Made by a program: the position numbers and the translations under genes. DNA of 64,000 nucleotides, from NCBI GenBank assembly GCA_024734555.1, contig JANPWX010000108.1:289756-353755 (forward strand), given 5' to 3'. Below are positions 24,301 through 36,228 of this stretch, one piece after another (positions within the stretch are counted from its first letter, which is position 1; each line of letters begins with the position of its first letter). The DNA comes from Trochalopteron elliotii. Its lineage: Eukaryota; Chordata; Aves; Passeriformes; Leiothrichidae. Below the pieces are notes generated by a model. It made no database searches. It saw only the letters and a list, made by a program, of their open reading frames with translations, and was not told the origin of the DNA.

Positions 24301-27300
24301 CACCTTTTCCTTCATACTTGTTTCTCTCACAGCCACCTTGTTCCCTTTCTTTCCTTACTTTTGACTCATCTCCTTAGCATCACCCAACAAGTCTCTCACA
24401 TCCTGCAATCCCCTGAAAACATCATTTGATAAGCTTCATGCAATCCCCCAGACCTCTGCTGCCAGTCCATTGAGAGTCCCATGCTCATTGAGACAGCAAG
24501 CCCCTTCAGCTGTATGCAACTAGAGGGAGAAAACTCTGATCAGGGACAATGGTCTCATTGTGTAGTCTTAGAGATTAACCACTAGATAATTTAACAAAAA
24601 TTACTCCCACATGTCTGGTAAAATTAATTATTTATTAATAACAGACATAGATAAGATGCAGAGATAGTTTAAGGTACTCATACCTGAGGAGAAAAGGGAC
24701 ACACCTATCTTGAGGCATCTCTTGTAGGAAAGAGATATCTCACATACTCATATATATATATTATTCACCTTTAAGTGCTGTATCACTTCATTCACCATAG
24801 AGATAATTTGAATGAATGGTTTTAAGCAGATGTCTTTAACATGGCTAAAGAAGATGCTATGGCCCCTATATTATTTAATGTACATGGCTATTAAAAAGGT
24901 AAATAAATAAGAAGTAAATAATTTACTGATTGATAGAAAATGGAAGATGATTAGATGGAAGTCTAGTTCTATGAGGAGAAAAATTAATATTTGAAGTTAG
25001 TATAGTTTTGGTTGTTTGGGATATGATTCTACCACCAGTTATTTTGTAATAGCATGTCAAATATCAGTAAAAACATTTAATTATTTTTTTAAAGAGGTTA
25101 TCTCCATGAAATTTTCAATATTGTTTAATTTCTGCTTTTTTATTTAGGCCAGGAGGAATAAAAGAAATACAATTACAATTGTACAAATAAATGTTATTTC
25201 AAACCCTCTAGCAGCAGGAAATAGCTTCATAATAAAATTATGTAACAGCTGCTATCATCAGTGATTAGTTTGATAATGTATCCTCTCTCTTTTTCATTTA
25301 TCAATAAGAGTTATTTCATGGCATTTTCTTCAACAGGTTGTGTAGTGAGGAAGAAATAAAGCAGATTTAAGGTACTCGTGTAAATATGGAAGTGGTGAAA
25401 AAGTCTATGTTCTTTTACTTTGACACAGAAATGTCTTTGATCTTATTTGTACAGTAAGTCAGTTGTCATCTATTTGTTTTCTTTTATTTTTGATCACTAG
25501 AATGACAAAAGATTGTTCAGGCCCTAATGAAATAAGCACTTGCTTTACAATATTGCATCAATCTTTTTTAAAAACTGAAAATTCTGTCTACAAACCAGAA
25601 ATAAAGTTGATTTGTGTCATAGTTAATTTTTTATCATAGTTAAATTTTATGTATGGATTTTATGGTAGCTGCATAGTTAAACCAGCATAGTTATGTGGTT
25701 AGAATTGCTCAAAAGTTACTGGGATTTTTTGGGTCAGTTCAGCTATGAACAAAACAGGAAATAAGTGTTAGCTAAGGGGAAAAAAATAATATTTTACAAA
25801 GAACCAAAGAACATTGTGTGTATTGAGCAACACTGCAAATATAATGTGATACAATGAGGAGGATGTTAATGCATGTCTTTAGAGATCTATCTGCTGACAA
25901 ACATTTGATGTAATGTGTGGAGAAAATGATTTTGCCCACAAACTTCTGTATACAATAAATTCTATAAATAAAATTGCTAAAGGAAGTAAAAAGCATATAA
26001 AAGTCCAGGATCAGTAGAATTCATTTTAGAAAAAAAGTCCGTTTGGTCCTAAGACTTGGTATTTGCCAGGTACAACCAGGTATTTATGACGCTTTGCTCC
26101 AGCAGTGGTTTCTTAGTCCATGGACAGCTCTGACTTGTGTTGGAAAAAGTCTTTATGTTATAATACCTGTATTCCTGCTTTAAACACATTGCTCTCAGTA
26201 ACGTGTATATCGATCTTGTTGATTTGCCAGCAAGATGTACCTTAGACAACCTTTGAAGAGGTTGACTCAGCTGCCATGAACCCATTCTAGCTGTGGCTAT
26301 CAGAGGAATTTTCTATTTCTAGATGACCCCCTTACATTTGGGAAAAATGTGCAGCTGCATTTTGGCAAAACCAATTGTGTTCACATGCTTTTCCTTTAGA
26401 AATCAATTAAAAATCAATTAAGTCTACATGCCAGTTTCTAGCAAAAGTCAGAAATCTGTTGTCATTTTCATTACTTTGTTGGTATTAACTTAATGTTTCC
26501 CACAAAATTCATGAGTAGCATGTCACCTTACTTTTGAGAAGCAGTATTTGTGCACTCCTACAGTTTTCTTAATGGAGATGGAAACAGATATAAATTCTGT
26601 ATACAATCTAAGAGCAAGTAACTTGTTTCCCTTTATGTACATTTTAAGTCTAGGATAAATAGAATTGAATATAAATGAAGGAATTTAAAATTTCTTATAT
26701 CTACAGTAACAAGACCTAGACTACTAGGATCTTGCATCATCTAGATTGCATTTCTTAAGAGTGCAAGGGCTTACTTATGTCAGATCAAGATAAAGCATAC
26801 ATTCTCCTATGTCAGATAATTTTTGCCCAGGAGTCTTGCAAAAAGCCCCCAAACAACAAACTAACCCATCCTAATAACATTGCAGCACATCTGGTAACAC
26901 TAAAAATTTCATGTTCGTTACAAAAAATAACTTTTAATCATTTGCAATTCAGCCATGTTTCAGTAATTGCTATCACTTATATTTGATTGTTTATGGACCT
27001 TTCTCTCACCCTCATCTGTCTTTCAATTCCTGCCCCCCCACCCCCTTTTTTTTAATATATATTGAGTGACTCTTGAAATTAAATGAAGAGTTAGAGATGG
27101 CAGCATGTCAGGAGAAAGGATATGTAAATAATAAGCCCAAATATTCCTTCATTCCCTAAAGAGCAGAAACAACCAAAGACATTGTTTCTGACTCACTCAA
27201 TTTAAAATAGTCTAAACAAAGATGCCCAGCTTGAGAAAGCAGCCTGAAATGCTTTAGAAAGTTCTAGTTACAAATTGGCAATAGAGAAAATATTATATAG

Positions 27301-27460
27301 GGAAATTAAATCAAATATGTAAGCACATTAAGAACTGGTTCACCTTTAAAAACAGTAATTTCATTGGTTGTGTCAGAAAAACACCCTCCAAAATATGAAT
27401 TCCGGTTCTGACATGCAGTCCTGGCTAAAAGTTTAAGGAATTTAGCATCCCTGGAACATG
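21340..27460. other. Unique sequence, no supported gene
   Basis: Mostly AT-rich DNA. A T/C-rich stretch occupies about 22490-22860. A GC-richer patch at about 23870-24560 is open in several frames but shows no known domain. At about 24610-24760 the plus strand has TTTATTAATAACAGACATAG followed by purine-rich text, which faintly recalls the LTR at 20.7 kb, but I cannot place any ends. Confidence 0.4.
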
Positions 27461-27465
27461 ATAAG

Positions 27466-27800
27466 ATGTCACAGAATTGCAAGAAAATTCAGGTTATCAG
27501 AGACTCCTGGTATTCATTAAGTCCAGACACCTGCTCAAAGCAGAACTAACTTCAAAGTAGATCAGTTTACTTAAGACTTCTAGGTCAGTTTTGAAAATCT
27601 CCGGGAGACTCACTGGAAAACACAGCCACATGTATAAACACTTACAACTGGATCATATTATTTCCTTTTTCTCCAGGCAGGAATTGCTACATTCAGCCTA
27701 TTGCCTCTCTGTTTTCTAGTGCACCTCAGAGAATAATAGTCTCATTCTGGTTTTCCTATTCCCCCACTTTCGGCAGTGGGTGAATACAAGTAATTTATAG
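27466..27800 (-). mobile_element. CR1 LINE fragment (old, diverged)
   Basis: The plus strand follows the inverted order of an old CR1 3' region: TTCAGGTTATCAGAGACTCC (degraded 'GGTTGGAAGGGACCTC'), then CAGACACCTGCTCAAAGCAG, GTCAGTTTTGAAAATCTCCG and CTCACTGGAAAACACAGCCA. Farther in it has TTCTAGTGCACCTCAGAGAA and a degraded TTTTCCTATT block. Divergence is high, so this is an older insertion than the copies at 7760 and 43569. No coding capacity is left and the inner end is uncertain. Confidence 0.6.
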
Positions 27801-30800
27801 AGTCACAGGTTGAACATGCATGTAGGCAAGTTTTATAGACATAACCTGAAGGGCTGTGTGAAAGCTACTCTTCTTTCCCAGCCCCACCGCAGTCAGAAGA
27901 GGACTTGTGGTGAATATTTTACAATCACCTTATATTAATTTTCCAAGACAAAAAATTTTAGTCTCCCCTCCAATATGCCTTAGCATTCTCCACTTACTCT
28001 TTCCCAATGGTACCATGTCACTAACCATTGAAGAAGTTAACATTTTTCTCTCCTTTCTTTCTAATACACAGACATAACATATAAAATATTGTCCTTTTTT
28101 TGTACCAAGAATTACAAGACCATCATTTTTTGAGTCTCCTGTGATCATGATTATTTGTACCTGCAATAATTTCAGTACTAGCTTGGAGCAAAGATGCACT
28201 TGGCATAAGTTTTTCTCACAGCACACTGCATGATAGAGCTGGCTCTGGTGTTTCTGATTTCCCAGCCTGCTTGTTTGACTAATTAGATGTTGGGCTCTGT
28301 AGATGGTTTTGAAGTTGTTTATTCCCTGTCTAATGACATTACATGTGTCACAGTCACTGATAATGTGAGGTGTTCAGCTTAGAAAATACACAGGAAACAT
28401 CTGGACACTGACAGTCTGCAGAGAGCCTTGTTTTTTTCTTTACCAAAATAAAACATCCTAGAAAGGGAGGGAAAGAAAGAGATAAATAACAACATATTAA
28501 TACTGAGGCATCCCTTACATACATTGCTAATACATGTTCAATATCTCAGAGAGAGGAAACAAAGGCCCTACATCTGCTTCTGCACATCTTCCCCTATTCT
28601 ACAATGTTGGCTTGCAGCATTTTGCTCAGTTTTGGGCAGTATCTACTTTTTAGTTTCTAGCAGACATCCTGGTAGTCTAAAAGTCTAAAAGTAAAGGTAT
28701 ATTTGTAATAAAGAAACAAGAGCTTTGGGTTTTCCAGTGGATTCTAGGTTTATTTCACACTTTTCTCATAAAGTAGTTTTGTATTCCAAATGATCATATC
28801 TGGCAGCTTCCCAAATAAAAGAGCCCTGCCAGCTGAAAGACACACTGCCAGAACATCAATATTCATGCTGCATTTTGTTCTCCTCATTTGTGTACTTAAC
28901 TCTCTGAGACACAGGAAGGTCCATGGGGAACACTGATGGGGGAGTTTCAGACTGTTGTGCATCAGAATTTCATTAAAAAAAAAAAGGAGGGGGGAAGAAT
29001 ACAAATTTAAGAAGCATAGACCCACTACTGCCCTTAGAGAAGTTTCATAAATAATAGCTAGCAAGCATCAGGTGGGCCTATAACCTGGAAGTTGCTGAAA
29101 CTGTTGACTATCCTAGCTTTAATTAAGAAGAAAGCTAGGTTTGTAGGTTTGTGCTACAGCTTCTGGAAGATACTTGAGAAAATGTAACCCAGTTCCTACA
29201 GACATCTGTAATGAGGAAAGTGAAATATGTTGCACTTTCCAATTAAAAGAAACTCACAAACAAATCTCTTTTATAACCCATCAAAGCTTATGTTAGATAA
29301 GCTTAGGTTGTACTAATTTATAAAAGCAGATTCCAATACACATATTTCAAATTAAATTTATTGGAAAATATATTATTGATATTGTAAGAATTTCTTTCAA
29401 AATACACTTTTTTATAATAAATTAATTATGAAAAAAATTTATGTGTGATGTTATTAGCATTCCCAAAATTTATCCTTGCATCCTCCATACCTTTAGGAAT
29501 ACCTTTTGTTATGTTCTCTGTAAAAAACAAGCCATTATGTAGTAGCTAGAGGGTGGTTAGAGGAATTTTCTATGGCTGTTATATGAGCAACAGTGGTCCA
29601 GACTTTCAAAGTGTTCCTAGAACTCCAGTTAAAACTGAAGGTAGTTGCAAAAGATCCTCTAGTAAAATAACATATGTATGGAGAAAGCTTAAAGTTTTTC
29701 TCTCCTTCATTCGAAATGAATTGTTTTACAACACGTATCTAAATGCTTTTTCTAGGCAGGGTGGGTTAGTGTGTTGCTTTTGTGCCAAGAATAGCATGGT
29801 TTAGCATGGCCACATGTGATAGGAAAGGCAGGCATGGTGAGGGCCCATCTCGTTGCTTACTGATCACAGTCAGCACAGTCCTGTGCTTTTCTTTAACTGG
29901 GTGCAGATTATCAGCCAAACAGTTTTTCTTTCCATCAGGTAAAAGCACTTGCCTGCCAAATTAGGGAAGAATTCAGTATTTTTGGAGTGCAAAAACAAGA
30001 CTGACCAAAGAATCCCTAATTCTTGTTCCTGTAGTCTAACTCCTTGCCTTTTGTCAGTTTAACTTCTTACTATTTGTCTCCTTCATATAGAAATAAAATA
30101 TTTAGCTAACTTCTACTTTACTTCTTGCTGTAGTTATAAAAAAGAAAAAAAATAAAAGAAACTAGCTTTTTGTGTAGAGAGAAGTTTGGAAAAATATTTT
30201 GATTTCAACCAAGATCTATTTTAACTGAAATGTGCCTGGTAAACAAAAATGTCAGAAATGGGACCTGTCATGTCATCAAAAAGAAAAAAATATTCCAAGA
30301 TCTTAAATAGATTTTCTCAAAATAACAACCGCGGGGTGTAACTAAAATGGCATTTTACGAGATTAACCTTTTTTTGACTTCAACATTTTGGAGAGATTCA
30401 GCTATCAGTGACAAAGAGAATTATAAAAAGCATCAGATTTTTATTTTAGCAGAGGGCAAAAGGATAGGTAAGGGTGCTGATAGCTGCTAGGAGGAGGTAA
30501 CACAGCCCCTCTGAGCTTGACTATCTTTTCTGCCCAACAGTACAAAGCAGGGATTTTTATGACAGTTTAACATTTTCCAGTCTTCATGAAGAATGCACAG
30601 CAAGTAACCATTAACTTTTGGAGTTTATGCATCACAGATCAAGTATTCTTTAGGATGAATAAACCTCTGCTAATGTTTTAGATTTTTCATTTAAAAATAC
30701 AGTGGATGAATAGCTCATAAGGCATGCACAAGAGCATAACATTTTCCCAATATTGCTGTGACAAATTCAGCTTGTGTCACAAAACAAAGATTTAAAAAAT

Positions 30801-33100
30801 ACATTTCAAACCCCCCAACTAGTTTGAAAAAGCAACTTGGTAATTTCAGACTATTTGCAAAGACAATTTTTATGCAATGCTGAGGATGCAAATGATAAAG
30901 ACTCATTTGCTCTTGTGTTATTTTAGTCAGTCACCAAAGAACACTTTTCCATTGCACTCTTGCGGAGGAGCCCTAGTACCAGATTAGAAATCCATTTTTT
31001 TAAATCAATGAACTGCATTGTGTACTTTCTTAGTAGGACAGCTTTTTTACATCAACTGATAGAATAGAGACAGAAATATCTAAGAAAGGTTAGTGCTAAA
31101 GAGTCTTTTCTCTATATGCACATACTCATATGCTGTGGAATTTGCTACAGAAACACAGGAATGACTTGACTCCTCTCAGACACATATGACTGGAATTATT
31201 TATGTACTTTCAGATATTCATGGCATTCTCTCAACCAAGATCTCATTTGCTTATCTTGAAATATTTTTCCAGATGAAATCTGACACTTGTTTTCCCTTAC
31301 TAGGTTGCACTAAATAGATAAATATTTTCTCTTCGGCTACATGAAACTGAACATTCACTCTAGATAAGAGATATTCTTCTGCTTCTCCCACTGTGTGGGA
31401 GTACATGGAAGGGTTAATCATTAAATAATTATGCAATTAACAAAGTGATTTTTTTTTGTTTAGTTGGTGGCAAATGAGAGAATAATAGCATAGCAATCAT
31501 GCTTTAAAAGTGTTTTTTCCAGTCCATTTCCAAGCTCTGTGTACTTGTATTATTAAAACAAATCCCTATTGAGTAGCCCTATTTATGAAGCATAGTTTGG
31601 TGTCTTCAGTGCTCAAAGCTGATAGTTGCCATTTCTTTTTGTCTAAATACCATAGCTGCCTTGCTGCTCAGGCAGTCCACAGAAAGCTGTATGAATAAAA
31701 TGCTGGCCTGCAGCTGCCTGATTTTCAGTTGTGAGGAAGAAGGATCTTTACTTCATTCTAAAAATGATGTTATTTTTCATTTTCCCTTAAAATATCATGC
31801 AACCAGAAATAGGGAACCACAGAGGTGGACAACAACTATGAAATGTGGTATAACTAACAAAGGCAGTGCTGCACCACAACTCCATTTCAAAACCAGTACA
31901 GATATCAGATGTGCTAAAGTTGGGAGCAGGTTACATTTACAAATGTACAAATTAACCAAAATATGCCTTTTACAAAACCTGTCATTGACTTCACACAATT
32001 CGTGATATAGTAGGCTACCACCCACCCCATTGCCAAAATCTTTTGTTTCCCAAAAGAGTGGAAATTATTGCACTAGAAAATAAATTAAACCCTTTTAAAA
32101 AAATGGCTAATGTCTCCTGGGAGAAATTTATTAATTCTCACTGGTCCATATTGTACAGTGGAATGTGAGTCCTTTGGACTCAGTAAATTACGTAAGACAT
32201 GATGCGAAAAGCAATATGGTTGTATAGCAATAAGTCAGAGACAAATACAAATGGCAGCTGAACTAGTGGTGAGAATTCTCTGATAAAATTACAGCATTTA
32301 TTTAATTTAAAATTATATAAATTTGTGGCATATGGTATTTCTTAGGACCAGGAATACATTAGAATTTATAGTAAACAAATGTTTTACAAATAAAAGAAAT
32401 ATTTTTGTGGATTTGGCTACTTTGTTCCTTCTTTCATCAAAAGAACCTAAACACAAAACTGCAATACTTAAAATGATTCTTGTCTTGTAAATTAAAGTCT
32501 AAAAATTCTTTCTCTTAACTGCTCTTGAAAATATTTGCATGAAAAGTGAAAAGAAGTGTCTTTTTTTAAAGTATTTTCAGGTTTCTTGAGAAAAGGCAGT
32601 TTCAGCTAGGCTTGTTATTTCTGCAGCTCAAATGCTTACAACTTAAATATTTGTAAAGAGTGAGAAAAATAACTCCATTTTCTATGGCTGATTCTGAAAC
32701 CTTTGTTCCCTTTCTTTGAATAGGCGTAGGCAAACATGTAATTTGTCCTGCCTTTTGTCTAACTGCAAACAATAGATTAAGTTCAGCTGAACATGCAAGG
32801 GAAAAGACAAAAAGCAAACATTGTCAAGCACTTTCTATTAGCTGGATTTTTTTTTTCCCTGAAAATGCCAGAGTGCAGTGAAGCTTTTCTTCTCTTTGTT
32901 TTAATAATCATATCCATTGGGTATGGCTCTCAAGAAAATTGAAAGGTCAAGACATGTACACACTTATGGCTGGGGTGGTAGCATAGGCTTGTACACCTTC
33001 TACCAGAACCTTTTGGATCACAGCTGCAAAAAGATGTAAAAATTTAAATTATTTAAGGCATAATCCACACGGTTTTTGAAATATTATTTTTTCCCAATAT
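27800..33100. other. Unique AT-rich sequence, no supported gene
   Basis: I see no recognisable repeat or gene. The open frames up to 114 codons (for example 31661-32005 on the plus strand and 29064-28750 on the minus strand) have no domain I know. A minus-strand exon-like segment at 31390-31301 is mentioned as a finding. Around 29340-29450 the sequence is extremely AT-rich. Confidence 0.4.
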
Positions 33101-33235
33101 ATAATCTAAATCTACCACTCAGTTTCAATTTTAAAGCCATTTCCCCTTGTCCTATCAGTACATGTCCTTGTAAAAAGTCCCTTGCCAGCTCTCTTGTAGA
33201 ATCCCTGGAGCCTTCTCTACCCCAGGCTAAGAGGT
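33100..33235 (-). mobile_element. CR1 LINE fragment
   Basis: The plus strand matches an inverted internal part of the CR1 3' region: AAATCTACCACTCAGTTTCA, then AAGCCATTTCCCCTTGTCCT, ATCAGTACATGTCCTTGTAA and AAAGTCCCTTGCCAGCTCTC, followed by GAGCCTTCTCTACCCCAGGC. Neither the CR1 tail nor the rest of ORF2 is attached. It is a broken piece about 135 bases long with no coding capacity. Confidence 0.7.
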
Positions 33236-35144
33236 AGGCCAAGCAGGGAACACTGGAGCTCACAATACTTCTGTGTTAGCTACTGTGGATAAAACCCTTG
33301 CACTGTAATTCTTAAGTGTGACAAAAATTATAGAAAATTGTACTGCAGAGTAAATTTTATACAACAGAATCATCCCTTGTTATATAACTTCTACTTATAA
33401 AGCACAACTGTTTTCTCAATGACACCCCTGAGATATAAATTACACTAGATTTACTTAACAATTTATGTAAGATATACTGCTCTGACCAATTTCCTTAAAT
33501 TTTGATTAGATTTTGTAATAGATATTAGATGTGGTCCATGGCAGTCTGATCTTTTGATCAGATCACAAGTTCACCTTATGCAACTAGAAAATTCTTATGG
33601 AGGAAAGAAGCAGCTTAATATTAAAATTCAATTCAGTGAACACTGAAGCATCATAGGAGTGTCATGTCTAGTTTTACTGAAAACCATAAATATGTATCTT
33701 AATTTGATACCCGTACCTTAAGGTTGTCATATTGTTTTGAGGTAGAGTTTCTGACTTGAAAAACTGCAGGAAAATCCAAAATTTCATTTAAATAAGACAT
33801 ACAGACTTCAGTCTTTTATTGGACTTCTGAGAAAAAATGTGGTCTTATTAATCTGAGCACTCACAAAGTTCATCAACAACACAGGAAAGGCCATTTCATT
33901 TCTATCCTTTGTGTTCTGTGGAGACATGCATTCAGCACTCTAGAGACTTAATGAGCCTTCTTTTTAAAATTGCTATATTTCTTATAAAAAAGGTTTACAA
34001 TAAAACAATCATTTCACAGAAAAAGTATGTGATTTCCTACCTTCTAACTGGCCCATGCCACACAAGATTTTAGTTTTGTAAATTAGGAACAGACAAGTAG
34101 ATTTTTGCCCATTCTGTTGTATAAGAAAATATTAAAAATTCAGGCTTTTAACTCTACCAATGATTTAATTTGAAAAAAAATAACCAAGCTAAATCTATCT
34201 TTACTATTTCTAATTTTAATAACAAAAATCATTGATATGAAAAAAAAATCAAGAATCTGCTCTTAGAAATATTTCTTAGAAGGTTTACATTGGGACACTG
34301 TCAAGCAAGAGAGCAAACATGAAAATTGGCTTTGACAGTGATGGTGAAAGGGACATGCCAAGTGATGCAGTCACATCTCCTCCTCTCCAAACCTCACTGC
34401 ATCTGAGCAGGTTTTTTTTCCTAGAAATGAAATTCTTTGATAGTTTCAGTCAAATACATACATGATTTTGCAATGTTCATGGCATGCTTTGGAAAAGGCA
34501 TACTTTGGTTAAGTGTTTGTAAACATAGCCTTCCTCCCACTTTAAATATCTGCACACTAGAGAAACAACCTAAAACTCAAAAAATCTTCCCATCGTCTAT
34601 AAAGGAATATCTAAAATTCTAACTGTTATATGTTATAGATGTGCTTTTGTTTTCCTTTAATAATTGTGTGATTTGGAAGAAAAGTATTAAATCTAAATCT
34701 ATTTCTTTTATTTCCATAGTGGAATATGTTGGTATGAAAGGATAGGCTTGTTAGTGTTTTGGTAAAGCAGAACAGACAGTGTGAGAGTGATCATGAGATT
34801 AAATGGTGTATTAAAAGCAGATGAGCTTTGGCACAAAAAGTGGTGTTCCTGTGTTCCTAATATCACTTGGATTCCAATATTCAGCAGAGCATGAATGAAG
34901 TAAGGACGAAAATGTTTTGTTTTGTCTTGCAGTGAGCTAAATAACACTTTAGATTTTGTGTAGCCAAATCTCCATCTGAATTAGAAACTATGCTCTTACA
35001 GGGAAATATGGATTCTGCTAATAAGGGTATGGTTTGGTATAATTTAATTAGAAATGCTTTTAGAAATGGAAGGGTGCTTCTCTGATAATGCTGGAGAACA
35101 CAAAATCAGACAGTATGCAAAACTTCAATTCAGGTTTGTGCAGT
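33235..35144. other. AT-rich unique sequence
   Basis: I see nothing that I can identify here. The frames are short and look random. The insertion point of the LTR at 35145 closes the stretch. Confidence 0.5.
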
Positions 35145-35481
35145 TGTATTGGGTTTGCATAGCCTGGTTTTTGGGAGCAGGCAGACCACAGGGGTGGCTT
35201 CTGTGAGAAGCTGCTGGAATCTGCCTCCGCATCTGGCAGAGCCAATCCCTGATGGCTCCAAAGATGGACGTGCCATTGGCCAAGGCTGGGCCAGTTAGAA
35301 ATGGTGGTAACACCTCTGTGATAACATATTTAAAAAGAAATCCAAACAAAAGTCGCCGTGCAGCTATAACTGCAGCTTGAGAACAGTGGAGTGAGACAAT
35401 TTGAGGAGAACAACTCTGCAGACACCAAGGTCAGTGAAGGAGAGGGAGAAGGTGCTCCAGGCACTGGAGCCAAGATTCGTC

Positions 35482-35585
35482 TGCAGCCCATGGTGCAGCC
35501 CATGGTGCAGCCCATGGTGAAGCAGCTGTGCCTCTGCAGCCCATGGAGGTCCCTGGGGATGCAGAGATCCATCTGCAGCCCATGG
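35482..35585 (+). repeat. TGCAGCCCATGG repeats inside the LTR
   Basis: The 12-mer TGCAGCCCATGG is present three times in tandem at 35482-35517 and again at 35535-35546 and 35574-35585. The spaced copies suggest an older, larger repeat that has diverged, and the tandem copies suggest recent slippage. The unit translates to short Gln-Pro-Met motifs in one frame, which makes spurious open frames. Confidence 0.9.
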
Positions 35586-36051
35586 AGGAGCCCCACACTG
35601 GAGCAGGTGAATGCCTGAGGGGAGGCTGTAAACCTGTTGGAGACCCAAGGTGTGAGGGGCCCTGCTCCCAGGCTGGATCAGCCCGTCCTTGGAGGACTGT
35701 ACCCCATGGCAGTGACCCACGCTGCAGCAGTTTTGGGAGGGCTGTTTGCCTGGGGATGGACTCACATGGCAGCAGTTCACAAGGAGCTGCTGCTTGTGAG
35801 GTTGGAACCATGTTGGAGAAGGTCACAGAGAAAGAGCTGTCTCCTGTGGGAGGGACCCCACGGTGCCACAGGGGAACAACTCCTCTGCCTGAGCAGTGGG
35901 AAAAGCCATGGGTGATGAACAGACCATAACTCCATTCCTTGCCTCCTTGCACTGCTGATGTAGAAGGTAGAGCTGGAAGGAGGGAGGGGTAGGGGGAAGG
36001 TCTTTTTAAGGCCTTATTTTCTTCTCATTATCTTGCTCTGATTTTGTAAGT

Positions 36052-36057
36052 AATAAA
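36052..36057 (+). terminator. LTR polyadenylation signal AATAAA
   Basis: AATAAA lies about 170 bases from the 3' end of the solo LTR, where the R region of a retroviral LTR would be expected. It sets the element's orientation. Confidence 0.6.
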
Positions 36058-36228
36058 TTCACTTTGTATCTTGAAGTTAAACCTGTTTTGCCTTTGATGG
36101 TATTTGATGAGTGATCTCTCCTGGTCCTTAACTCATGAGCCCTTCATTAAATTTTCATTAAATGTTCAGCTGCAGAGGGAAGTGAGAGGGCAGCTTTCAT
36201 GGCATCTGGCCTGGATCAACCCATGACA

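Larger units (their letters stand above)
35145..36228 (+). mobile_element. Solo LTR of a songbird endogenous retrovirus
   Basis: The element starts TGTATTGGGTTTGC and ends CAACCCATGACA, which gives TG...CA ends and an imperfect terminal inverted repeat (TGTATTGGGTT against TGTCATGGGTT). It is much more GC-rich than its surroundings, and an AATAAA at 36052-36057 sets the plus-strand orientation. The flanks GCAGT and GTGGT share three of five bases, so the target duplication is decayed or the ends are off by a base. There is no second LTR and no gag, pol or env, so recombination between the two LTRs of a full provirus probably left it. Several overlapping frames of 75-173 codons inside are not genes. 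I recognise the type as common in passerines but cannot name the family. Confidence 0.85.

Noticed and set aside
24610..24760. Possible LTR similar to the one at 20.7 kb
   Set aside because: Only a TTTATT motif and a purine-rich flank are shared; no ends, TATA box or duplication could be placed.
35330..35952. Several overlapping open frames of 75-173 codons on both strands
   Set aside because: They all lie inside the GC-rich solo LTR and its 12-mer repeats. Many frames are open at once because stops are rare in GC-rich repeats, and none has a domain.
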